Shown in pieces: positions 1-11,082 of a stretch of 64,000 nucleotides of DNA (its first letter is position 1; every line of letters begins with the position of its first letter). The notes under the pieces were generated by a model that saw only the letters and a list, made by a program, of their open reading frames with translations, had not been told where the DNA came from and searched no databases. A program made the translations under genes and the position numbers. Location: positions 1 through 64,000 of the forward strand of contig QJNS01000185.1 of assembly GCA_004154925.1 (NCBI GenBank). Direction: 5' to 3'. The DNA comes from Monosporascus cannonballus (Eukaryota; Ascomycota; Sordariomycetes; Xylariales).

Positions 1-90
1 TATTTTATTTATTTTATTTATTTTATTTATTTTATTTATTTTATTTATTTTATTTATTTTATTTATTTTATTTATTTTATTTATTTTATT
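1..90. repeat. 9-bp tandem repeat (ATTTTATTT)n
   Basis: About ten near-perfect copies of a 9-bp unit, with A residues alternating 5 and 4 bases apart, begin at the window edge and end near position 90. Immediately after it the minus strand reads as family B integrase. In the other B copies the matching place (about 41590-41625 and 62585-62620) is an A/T-rich stretch resembling AAATAAATAAA. The array is therefore probably an expansion of RIP-mutated integrase coding sequence. It is not telomeric: there is no TTAGGG-like unit. Confidence 0.85.
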
Positions 91-3000
91 TTATTTAATT
101 ATTCGTTTAAGGTTTAAATTCGTTAAATAACGTATGATTTAAACTGGTTTATATTATTAAGTTTCGCTAACATTTTAATATAAATATTAATCCTTTATTT
201 AAAATAATTTCTATAAATAATCCGTATATATTAAAATTATTTTTACAGAAAATATATATTCTTTATTTAGCATTTATATATTTATAATATAATAAGTAAT
301 AAAACCATTTCGTAAATCGCTTAATAATTACGAAAATAATATCGTAATATATTCGAATAATTAAATTTCTTTATGTAAAAAACTTAATAACAAAATTAAA
401 TATAATTAAATATTATAATCGTTTTATTTATTAATAATAACTGTAATTTTCCGTATAACTTATATTATTAAGTTTTTATTTTAACGTAAGTATTATATTA
501 TTGTATAACATTTTATATTATTAATTTTAATTTTTAATAAAATATATACGTTAAAGTCGTTATAAGGTTTTATAAATTTCTGGATATCTCTATAACTAAT
601 ATTTATATATATTTCTTATTAAATCTTTTTAATATCTTTTTAAAATTTGTATCCTATTTAATTTTTAATTTTTAATAAATTATTATTTTATTATTAAATT
701 GTTTAATACGTATCGAATAATATTATCCGTATTATCGTAATTTATCGCAGACGTAAATATCTTTTTATAATAACATCGAAAATTTTATAATAAATTTTAA
801 CTAATTTCTTTTCCAAATTTGATTATTTACTTAAAAGATATATTTTGTTATTTTTTAAACTCTTGTTATAAATAATAATAAAATTAAAGTTTGCTAATTT
901 TTTACGTATTTTAATTATTCTTTTATGAGTTTCTTAATCGTAATAAATTGGATAGAATTTTGATAATCCGTATAAATCTTAATTTAATATAAATTTCCTT
1001 TTAAAAAATACCTAAATTTTCGAAATACACTAATAATAACTATAAATTCCTTATTTAAAATAACGTAATGAAATTCGGCTCCTTTTAATTTATATAAAAA
1101 GAATATAATAACGTATAATTTCCATTAAGTATTTCGTTATCCGATTATTACGTTTAATACGTAAACCGAAATATCGGTTTTTAATTTAATAAAACGCTTT
1201 AAATTATATATAATTAATATTAATTTTTTAATAATTACATTTTTAATATTTTAAAATATTTTTTTCGTATTTGGCGCTTATTTAAATTCTTTTTTTCGTA
1301 ACATTTATTAAAAGTATAATTATTCTGCTAAAATTTTAAATAAATTTCCTATAATAATTAACGAATTAGAAAAATACTTATACTTCCTTAATTATCGTTA
1401 ACGTTTGTTATTTTGTAATTATAACAATCTTCTTAAGATATATTCTCATATATTCTGGGGTAATAATATATTTTAGATATTTTAATTTTTACTTATAGAA
1501 TTAACTTTTTTTTTGCGTTAATAAATAACTTTATGAACATATCTTACGTATTTTTTTAATTTTTAAGAAAATAAAAATGTCGTTAAAATAATATATAACG
1601 AAAATATCGAGATATTTTCGTAATATATATTTTATTATCTGCTAAAAAGTTACTGGTACGTTTATAAATCTTATTAACATAACAAAATATTTAAATAATC
1701 CGTATTTCGTTTTAAAAGTGATTTTTTATTCCTATCCTTTTTTAATTATAATAAAATTATATTTATTTTTAAAATTAAACATTATAAATTATTTAGCTCC
1801 GTAAAATCGGTGTTTTATTTCCGTAATTAAAAATAATAACGTTTGATCCTTAACCGTACAATCGTTTAGTTATCGATAATTAACTATAAATCGCAATTTC
1901 TTATTTTTTTTAGATACGAAAAATATCGAACATTTTATTAGTAATTTCGAAGGTTAAATTTATTTTTTATATCCGATTTTCCAAGTATTTTCTGAAAATA
2001 TATAACATATTTTCGCTGAAGTTTTAAATAAGGTAAAATTTCGTTAAGAACTTTTTTTTAAAAATTATTTCCTAATTTTATTCGTTATGTTCTAGTAATT
2101 TCGTATCGAATTCCTTTTTAAAAAATTACTTATATTTATAATATTATAATAATATATTAGTTAAATTTTCTAACTTTTAAGGCTGTTATTCTTCTTATTT
2201 TAAATCGTTATTTAATTAGTGTAATTTCGCTTTAATAATAATAACGATACGTCGTATTTTTCTTTAATACTTATTCCTTTTTTTATATTTTATCTCTATA
2301 AGTAATAAGGTTTTTATCGTATCCTTATATCTGCACTTATCGTTATTATTAATCAAATATTAAGATTTCAATATTTCTTTTTTTCGTTTGTTAATAAGGA
2401 ATAAAACGAATTTTACTTAACCAATTTCACCGTTAATTAAAATTTCGTATTAACGGATCCATAATAATCCTAAAATTATAACGTAATTCTCGAATAAAAC
2501 GATATCAAAATTAATTATTTCATATTACCCTTTAATAAAAGTTTTAAGGTAATTAATTTTGCATATAATTTTTTCGTTATTATAAGTAAATTTCTAACAT
2601 TCGGTATTTATTATTATGTAAAGTTTTAACTTATATCTTCATAGTAATTTAAATTTATTAATTATATCCGGTATAATATAATTCTTACCCAAAGCTCCGT
2701 AATTTTCTATTACGGTATACCAATACGTTCCGATTCATATTTTCAAAATAATAAAGTTATTAACGACTCTTATTATCGCATTTAAAGCCCTTTTCGGAAA
2801 TTTTCTTTAACTTTTTAAATTTTATCATCCTGTAGCTTTTTTACAAATAACCTTTTTCTTTTAACTTTTATTCGAATTTGTTAAACTTAATTTATATTTC
2901 TTTATTTAACGTATTAAGTTATTATATTTGTCGTTATTGTCGGCATATTTTTCTTTCGAATTATATTTATTATTCTTAATTTTATTGCAATTCTTTTCCT

Positions 3001-4849
3001 TATTGAATAAATTATTTTCTTATGTTCGTAATTGTATTCGATTATACGTTATTCTAATTATCGTTTTAAAGATTTTCTATAAATTAACGTATTTTTTCCT
3101 TAATAATTTTTCTAAGGATTTATAATAAATATTATCTAAAAATAAAAATTCGTAATAATTTTTAACAGTACTTTTTTACAGTACGCTAAATAACTCTTTT
3201 TTCGTTTAATAATTATATTATTAACAATAGCAAAAAAGGTTTTCCTACGGGTATTATTTTTTTAAGCTAATCTTTTACTTCGGCCAACTGCTGGATATTT
3301 TTTAAGCTTATAATTCGAAATTATCGATATTATTATTCGTTATTTTTATTATTTCTGGTATAGTTTGGAAAATTAAATCCTTCGTAATTTATACGGGTAA
3401 ATTGTACGTAAATATGTTATTTTCATTTTTTATAATCGGGATATTTTTGTCGTTAATAATATATAACGTATATTTTGCCATATTAATCGGGCGTTCTGGG
3501 ATAAAGTTTTCTATCCAATCCTAATATTTACGTAATTATCCTTATAATATTTTTTGTTGTATTTACGATATTTATTAAACTAATCTTCTGGTTTTTCGTA
3601 TTTTTCGTCGAATTTCTTATTATAATAATCCTTATTAAACCTTTTGCTATAGGGGATCTAATTTGTACTTAGACTGAATTATATTCATAGATTTATTTCT
3701 GTTTTTTTAATTTTTTCTAGATTATTTTTTAAATATTAATTTCTAATTATTTTAATAGGGCTTTTTAAGTACTTTGCACCATAATACATTATGCCCCATT
3801 TTATTGCAATTATAGCACTTAATCTGGTTTTAATTTTTTTTATAAATAGCTTCTAATTGCATAAACCCTAGTTTTGTGTCGTAAAAAATGTTATTACGTT
3901 AAAAAGCGCTAATATTAGCTGTATATCAAGGTTTGTTATTATTTTATTTGATACCTTTAATACGTTATACGTATTATCGATCTTTAATCTTAATTACTAT
4001 AACGATATAATCCGATAAGTAATTAGGCCGATTAAATTTAAAAAAAACTTTTCGTATTTTTTTTCAGGCCGTCGAAAAACTTAGTCATTAATATTTTTAT
4101 CCTTAATTTAATTTAACCGCTAATTAAATTAAAATATTACCGTAATTAAATGCCGATCCTTTTTAACGTAATTATTAAATTTATATTTCGGCCTTTATTT
4201 TTTTATTTACTATTCCGAAAACCTTTATTAATATTTTCTCGAATTATTCGTAATTATTATAAATTTGTACTATCTTTAGGCTTTGTTTTTCGATTAGCAA
4301 AATAACGTATTTTCTTATAACCGGCTCGAACCAAATAACCATATTTCCGGTAAATCGTTTAACTGCAAATTCGATTCGTACAATAAACGTAACAAATCGA
4401 ATAAAAAATACTTAAAATATGTTCGGCACTAAGTTAAAAACAGTTATAACTTAATTAAAGTTCCGTCGAAAAATTCTAACTTAAGAAACTTAAAAACCAT
4501 TTTTAATTCCTTAGTAAAGTTCAGCTAAATAATCTAATTTATTCTAAAAAGCTTTTTAATCTTAAGAGCTTTTTCTTTTTTCTTAAACTTTTCGTAAGCG
4601 GCTTAAAAAGACGTTATAAAATTATTATTATCTTTTTCAAACTGGAAAATACGTTCGTTTATAATATCTAAACGTCGAAAAACTTCTTTGCAAAAAAAAA
4701 CAAGGTTTTTTTTCCTTCTCGGATTCTATTCTAATATCCGGGTTATCAAGAACCTGATAAATAGGTTATTCGAGTTACTTACTGGTAAATATAACGTTAA
4801 TCGATATTATTCAAAATTTAACGGTATTACTAAATAAAAATTTATAACA

Positions 4850-5273
4850 TATAACGAATTAAGGATTTAACTAATTATTAAACCTTAATCGTACGAATTT
4901 ATATTAATAGAAATATTATAAAACTTTAAGTAATATATATAATAATCGTATCACGTTTCGTAATTCCAAAAGTGCTTTAAATAACGATAATATGTTATAA
5001 ACTAAAGCTATTTAAACTATAGAAATAATAAACGTATATATCCCTTTATAAATCCCGTTAGATCTCTTAAATCATTCTGGATCTATATCGGATAACTGCA
5101 TGGATCCCGCTAGATCCTTTGGATCACTCCGGATCCATACCGGATAACTGCATAGATCCCGCTGGATCCTTTGGATCACTCCGGATCCATGTCACATGAT
5201 TCCGACCCGCTTGGGCCCTGTTTCAGTCACCAAGTGACCGTTCCCGAGACCCTCACTTAGTTGGGTCATCACA
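4850..5273 (-). repeat. 5' LTR of B4
   Basis: On the minus strand it begins TGTGATGACCC, matching the TGTTACGACCC start of other B LTRs. Its inner part matches the conserved R/U5 portion of B1-B3 (ATACGTTTATTATTTC, then the ATTAAGGTTTAATAATTAG box). It ends near 4850 with the CGTTATA block shared by the other LTRs. The U3 part is GC-normal and carries a 52-bp tandem repeat. The outer end at 5273 is the exact left boundary of the gene island. Confidence 0.8.
5054..5200. repeat. 52-bp tandem repeat in the B4 LTR (about 2.8 copies)
   Basis: Units start at 5054, 5106 and 5158, each beginning CCCGYTRGATC and containing a GGATCACTCCGGATC block. The unit nearest the retroelement interior has many C-to-T and G-to-A changes, the middle unit few, and the outermost none that are obvious, so the array shows RIP fading out at the element's edge. 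Confidence 0.9.
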
Positions 5274-6404
5274 ATAAAAATTATTTAATTAGCAAAATCT
5301 TGTAAAATTTAATATAACGGCCATTAGCCTAACGTATGTACCTAGCTTAAAAATCTACTTAAGCAGCTAGGTCAAATTGAAAATTTGGGTGTACATATAT
5401 TGATTTTTTTTTTTGAAATGAAAGAGTAAGCCCACTCGGACACCGTACCTATGATAGTATTCTACCTTCTAAAAAGCAAGAATTGATTCCATCCTAGCGT
5501 GGCAAAAGGCAACCAAAATCCAATTCCACCTTCATCTAGATCAACCAGTGCTGGTGTACGATGAGATAGAGGCAAAAACGACCTAGTGATCCCTCCACCA
5601 ATTGTCGTCAACGCGACAATATCTGCTGGAGGAGATGGTAACGGGAAGTCGTGCAGTTATCTAGCAATACCTAGCCTCAGATTACAACTAGGTGTGTAGC
5701 CCAAACTCCTAGGGATTGCCTCGGCCTAGCATTTGCATCTATCCCCTAGGATGGTTGGGCAGAGAAGCCTAGCCGTAGAAGAAACTATCCTCATAGCATG
5801 AGACGATCATTGACTTCCAGTGGCCCTTGGCGCGGCAAGAAATAGGTGGCGCGAACTCCTTGTCATGGCGGATCAACCGGGACAAATAGTGCAATAACGA
5901 ACTTTTTCTGCGGACAACTGGCAACGTTAGCATCGTATGTCAGGGAAACTGGAACGCGCAACCCATGTCCAACCACAACGAATTAAGAGCCACCGTAACC
6001 AAAAAAAAAAAGGAATGGAAAAGAAAGGTAATGCATCGGGGGTTGGAAAAGAACGGCAAGGTGATTTGTCATTGCTGAGTACATCAGTATAGCTTCCACC
6101 GTCATCAAATATGGTTGTTGTCCAGTCTGTTGATGCCATCGAAGGGGGACATCGCTGCATGCCGTGGGCTTGGTCCATATCAACCACCTCCTGCTGTCCT
6201 ACTGCCTTGTTCCCTACAATGAAGTTGTCATATGCTGGTAGGATTCGGCTGCTGTCGAATGAAACTCTGGTGGCTAGATGGATGGGGCTCTCAAGAAAGC
6301 TGTTCACCGTAGTGTTGTTGGGGCTGCAGTGGTCTTGGGCCGTTACAGGGGTAACCAAGGAACTTCATAATTACCTGACGGCCGCTCTTTATGCTGGGGT
6401 GGGC
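5274..6404. other. Spacer between B4 and the helicase gene (helicase 3' flank)
   Basis: The first 110 bp are AT-rich and contain an imperfect hairpin at 5341-5371 (arms CCTAGCTT and AGCTAGG). From about 5410 composition is GC-balanced. On the minus strand a 143-codon frame (5927-6358) starts just past the helicase stop. I recognise nothing in it and it may be 3' UTR or chance. No convincing gene seen. Confidence 0.5.
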
Positions 6405-9400
6405 TCAGAGCTCGATGAGGTCAGGGCCCGCTCTCCGCTCGTTCTCAAGTGCTTCGGCTGCAGCCCGTTTCCGTAACTCCCACTGGGGTTGCTCAGGCCA
6501 GTTGGGATCCCGTTCCACAGGAGCAGTGACATAGTTCGGTTCCCCTCTATGCTCATCCTCATAATACAGGCTGTTCAGATGCAGGCCTTGGTTGTATGCG
6601 GCCACATCTCTATGGGAATGAGTGCAAGGTGCCTGTTGCCGAGTCGAGCGCCTGTTCCTTTCATATGTATCCATCCAACCGACTGCCTGCCTGCTGTGTC
6701 CCAGCGGTGCTAGTGCATGTGCTCGCATTGATGCGCCTTGAGCGGCTGCCTCGTCACCCGCTATTCGCAACCCATGAAATTCTCCGTGGTTGTCTGTACT
6801 GCCCAGATCGTCGTCCCAGCCATAGTTGTCTGTGCTACCTGAATCATACTGCCGAGCAGGAGAATCATCGTAATACATCTCGTCAGAGTGACCGTATTCT
6901 GAGACAGGATACTCGTCGTAAAAGTCTGGTCCAAGTGATGAGGTCGGGGAATGGAACGCGAGAGAACTCGGAATGGGGGAATCGGCGAGAGTGCGGCTGA
7001 AAGAGTTACCGGTCAGCGACTCAAAGGGCTGATCACGGTTGTCTTCTGCTTGGCCTTGAGTCCCTTCCTCTACTTCAATGGGCAGATTGCCCTGTGGCCC
7101 ATCGAGTTGAGACAGAGACGTTCGAGGATCATGGACGCTTTCAGAGCCGGTTATATGATTATGGTGTGTGCTTGCCGGTCCGTATCCTGGGCCATAGGCG
7201 GGAGGAGGTCCTCTGATAAGTGTCAAACTGTTGTGGCTTGCCGCAAAGTTCGTTCCCTGATAAGGGGTTCCGGGCTTGTCTGGCGAAGGCGTCCCACTAC
7301 CTGAGGATACGATTCCCTCTCCGACAGTGCGCTGACCACGAGTTGTCAACGTTACGGGACGGAAAGTCTCCTGGACGACAGTGACATCACCATTTTCCGG
7401 TCCTGTAGGGGGTTCCTCGTCTAAGCGAATGAGAGCACCAACAGCGGTACCGAGTCTCCCAGTACGCTGGGGGGTTTGTTGGTGTACCAAAGAGTCCTCT
7501 TGGCGCGCGTTGTAGGTCGCCCAATTGCGAGCCCTATTTGAGTAGGCCGAACTGTTGCTAAACCGGGTGTTGTTATTGCCATAGCTGGGCCGAGTGACGC
7601 CATCCTGGTTCCACTGCCGGGGTCTTCTGTCCGAGAATCGCCCTCCGCCATCCCGTCTGCCACGAGAAGATGAAGTAGCATGGTTGCCAGCTGTCGGTGC
7701 TCCGCCGTGCGAAACCTCAGCGAATTCGTCTGTGGGGTAGGCTCCAGTGTACTCGGAGCAATCGCAGCGGCATTTTTGACCGCAGATTTCCTGGCAGAGG
7801 TGCCCACAGCGCAATCTGCGCTCACAAGGGGCTTGACACATGAGTCTACTGTGCGGTATACTATGTATTGCAGGCGGGGTCAGCAAAAAAAATGCCCCTC
7901 GTATGCGATCGACTCTAGCTAGAGTTCATGAGGGAACAGGGGACAAGAGATAAGAATAAGTTTAGATGAAAGCGGGACCGGTCATGGGGCAAAAGTGGTT
8001 TCAGGGACACTTACTAGTGACACCAACGTCCACAAGGATGGCCGCACTCAAACTTCGTATCGCATGGTAAGTCGCATCCGCCATGGTTGGCTACCCATTG
8101 CTCAGGGTGTGATACAAAGATGGTCTTGCCGTGTTGCTGGCAGGTGATGGGTAGGCCATACTGTGCTCCAAGACGGTCTTGTTCCTTGAAGGCTCGATAC
8201 ACCTTTCCCCACATCCGGTACGACTCCTCACCAGCCTGAAGTAAGTTTTCCATATTTCCGAAAATGTAAAACCCACGCCGAGCCCGACTAATAGAGACGA
8301 CGCCTCGGTTCTGGTCAGCCACGAAGCCTGCTTGGGGCACCCTATTGCCGCCATTGCTGCGCACCAGGGACAATATGATGATGTCGTTCTCTTCACCTTG
8401 GTACGAATCTACCGTGTAGACATTGGTGAAAGGATGCGAAGAGCGAAGCTTTCTCACCTCGGCGAGGATTTTCTTGCGCTGACCGCGGTAGAAGGTCAAC
8501 ACCGTGATCTGTGAAACGTCGACACCGTTCAAGAGTAGGTAGCTGACAAATCCAACTATCATCTCGGCTTCCATTGTGTTATACCTACTCAGATCTTCAT
8601 CCATGGCCTCGCACCACTTATGCTCGAATAGGAACGATTCGGTAGCCATACCCGGGATAGGGGGACGGCCTCCAGGCCTCGTGACCACGGGATGATCCTG
8701 CAGGTTAGGGTAGAACTCGTTGAGGATTCTGCGCAGGCTAGGAAGCATTCGACGCTGCATGTTCAGCATAGTGAAAGGCATACCCAGTTTTACCAATCTC
8801 TCGAAAAGGGAGACACGGATATTGTATGGCGGACCGCAAAGTCCAGGCGTGTCACAATGCGGGACTAGCTGCTGATGGTCACCGACCAGGATAAGCTGCT
8901 GCAGCGACGGGTACAATGCTGATACGATGTTGGCTTCGCGCGTCTCGGCCGCCTCTTCGATAAGCATCGTGCGAGGCTGCAAAGCAGCCAGGAGGCCCCG
9001 GTACTTGGTCAACCCTGTAGTTGTGCATCCGATGACCTCTAGTTGGGATCCTTTGATGATCTGCGTATCCTTGAACCAGCGGTTAATCTTTAGATTGTTG
9101 GTGATGCGTTTGTTATCGGCAAGGACTTTACGGAATTCAGCTAGATGCAATTCCAGCATCCGTTTCTGCCAGGCTGCATAAACAGCACCACGGAGACTGC
9201 TGTCGATGGCCCACAGATTCGGCCGGTTCATCTCTCTGCGGATTCTGAAGTCGCTTCCGGAATAATTGTGAGGGTTCGCGCCTGCCCACAGGTGCTTGAC
9301 GGGAACAAAAGTCCCACGAATTATGCCCCTATCCGTGTCGTTGTCCGCAACGCATTCGTCGAGTTCGATGTTATAGTCCTCGGCATCCACATCGTCAACC

Positions 9401-11082
9401 TTCTCTTCCTCGGCTTCCTCAAAAATGGGATCTTTGTAGTCATCGGGGGAAATCTTCAAGAGTTGGCCCGGCCCTAGCCACTGGACCAAGACGCCTTCAG
9501 GAGAGTCCGGCTCAGTAGCGTTAACCCATTCGTCGTCGCTCACTAAGGATGTGTGCTGCTCCTGAGTGATAACGCCAGCAGCGAGGAGCTGAGCAGGATC
9601 TAAAACACCACTTGAGAAAACTTGCTTGACAATATTCTGCAAGGCCGAAATGTTCTTCTTGCGTGCCGCTTCAAAAGTTTTGAAATCGCGGTCGCCTTTC
9701 TGAACTGATGGGCGCACCGCCCGTCGGCGGATGTTGTACATGCTGTGGTACTTCATCTCCTCGCTCTGGGTGCGGCCGCCAAGCCGAACGATGTCAAATC
9801 CGAGGTTCGTCAGCTGCATTAGAATTTGATCAACTGCGTGATTGGTCTGGGCAGCAACAATGACGACGTTGCTTCCCCTCTCCTGACTATCCAAGAGAAT
9901 TCGCAGCGCTTGCACAGAAGTGAAAGTCTTCCCAGTCCCGGGAGGACCATGGATGATGGATAGCTCCTTGGTCAGGATGCGGTGAACGGCTTCAAGTTGA
10001 GAATTGTCGAGATTGGTGTACTGGGAAAGCCTGTCCTCGATCCCATCAAGCACATGGTAATGACGAAGAGATTCCTTGAGCTGAAACAACTGTCGTTCCT
10101 CCTCTGCTCGACTCATATCTGCTGCGTTGGGGACGTGGTGAACTAAGGAGGCAAGATTCATCCCGGGATCTTTGTTGACGAAATCAGCAGGAAGGTCACT
10201 TTGATCAGCTTGGACCTGTGGAGGCAGTCAACAGATGCATCAAAACGAGTAGACTTGAGAAATTTACCAGGTACTTGTCCAGTGGTGTATCAGTCTCGGC
10301 GACATGCTGTAGGCCAACCATGGTATGCCGGGTGGACTCGAAGTACCCGAATCTCGTCTCTACCATGACAAGCTCGGTCATAGGGTCGAGGACGGCATCG
10401 TCAACATTAGCCCAGAAAAGCTGAATTGTGGGCGGGTTCTGGTCGAGACCACCACGAACTTGATGATCAGCAATGACTGCCGGCATGCATATGGTACGGA
10501 AACGGTCCGTGGCTGTAGACAGGGCCACAAGACCACCCGTGGTAAGGCGGCGAGTTTGGTTCCAACGAATACGTTTCCCGGCGCGCTCAGTGGAGAATCG
10601 GACACGGCACATAGGCCCCAGTCGGGTCATGAGATAGCCTTGGACGAAAACCTTGGTGTAGATGCATGTCTCTTCGTCATCTGCCATGAGTGGGTTGTCC
10701 TTGAACTTCCGAATAGAAAACCGAAGCATCGTGATTGATTCCTCACGTTGCAATCGGTAATGTGTCTCCAAGTAAGTGTCCTTGTCCTTCCAGGGAGCCT
10801 CGACAGTGTTGGGTAGGAGGGTGGATTTCAGCTTGTCCACTTGCTGTTTATTGGTCCAGTCAGGGTTGAGTTCGTCAGAGGTAGGGAGCTCTGGCATAGC
10901 TCGCCACTCCCGGTCCGGATCTTCGGGTGGACACTTGGGCTCGAAATTGGCATGGCTTTTGAGGATCTTCAGTTGAACCTATGATAGGCATAAGAACCAA
11001 GGTAGGATAGTCCGTGAGGGTATTGGATACTTACCTGATTAGGTTCAGAGACACTAGGGTCGGGAGCCTCCTGATCTGCCAT
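6405..11082 (-). CDS. NFX1-type zinc-finger SF1 RNA helicase (Hrr1/SAD-3-like silencing helicase)
   Basis: Four-exon model on the minus strand: 11082-11035, 10978-10268, 10215-8015 and 7860-6405, giving 4416 nt and 1471 aa. All introns are GT-AG (56, 52 and 154 bp) and all joins keep frame. Helicase motifs: Walker A GPPGTGKT at residues 343-350, motif Ia around VVIVAAQTNHAVDQ (370-383), motif II IEEAAE (672-677, with Glu where DEAD-type proteins have Asp), motif III VGDHQQL (697-703), QRRM (740-743), motif V VDSYQGEENDI (855-865), motif VI SISRARRG (894-901). A cysteine/histidine-rich NFX1-type zinc-finger cluster follows (about 945-1020), split by intron 3. The last 450 residues are low-complexity, with an RG-rich patch at 1050-1070, and are probably disordered. 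Relatives are fission yeast Hrr1, which works with an RNA-dependent RNA polymerase in heterochromatin formation, Neurospora SAD-3 of meiotic silencing, and animal ZNFX1. The start was chosen because the 16-residue first exon ends in a clean GTAAGT donor. For intron 3 I preferred the acceptor at 7861 because it restores the family-like CHYIPHSRLMCQAPC spacing; an alternative in-frame AG lies 12 nt downstream. The family is secure; the role in silencing is inferred. Confidence 0.93.

Larger units (their letters stand above)
1..5273 (-). mobile_element. Ty3/Gypsy-like LTR retrotransposon, family B, copy B4 (RIP-degraded, 3' part outside window)
   Basis: Read on the minus strand this follows the same order as the three plus-strand B copies in the window. 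The LTR is at 5273-4850. A complete CCHC zinc knuckle lies at 3817-3776 (CYNCNKMGHNVLWC). A stretch at about 3500-3330 aligns with B3 59130-59300. The reverse transcriptase YLDD motif survives as YFND at 1593-1567, and an integrase motif resembling V-I-V-D-R-F-T-K survives as VIIKRFTK at about 345-300. The frames are full of stops and base composition is strongly AT. The intact zinc knuckle shows that RIP was uneven. The 3' end and 3' LTR lie to the left of the window or were lost. What is seen is the motif order and similarity to B1-B3; the family assignment is from general knowledge of Ty3 elements. Confidence 0.85.

Noticed and set aside
1..90. Telomere or subtelomeric repeat
   Set aside because: The unit is A/T only with no G cluster, and integrase sequence of a retroelement continues right after it.
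1..5000. Mitochondrial DNA because of the extreme AT content
   Set aside because: The AT-rich parts are recognisable nuclear LTR retroelements and a pogo-like transposon with RIP-type transitions, and they join a spliced nuclear gene island.
5927..6358. 143-codon minus-strand frame just past the helicase stop
   Set aside because: Composition and reading look non-coding, and the position suits 3' UTR; left as part of the spacer.
6111..7304. Plus-strand open frames antisense to the helicase
   Set aside because: They lie opposite its 3' flank and last exon, have no recognisable features and are explained by GC-rich coding sequence on the other strand.
6405..7886. Separate 493-codon gene
   Set aside because: Its first ATG lies inside a zinc-finger cluster that continues directly from the helicase exon across a GT-AG intron; it is exon 4 of the same gene.
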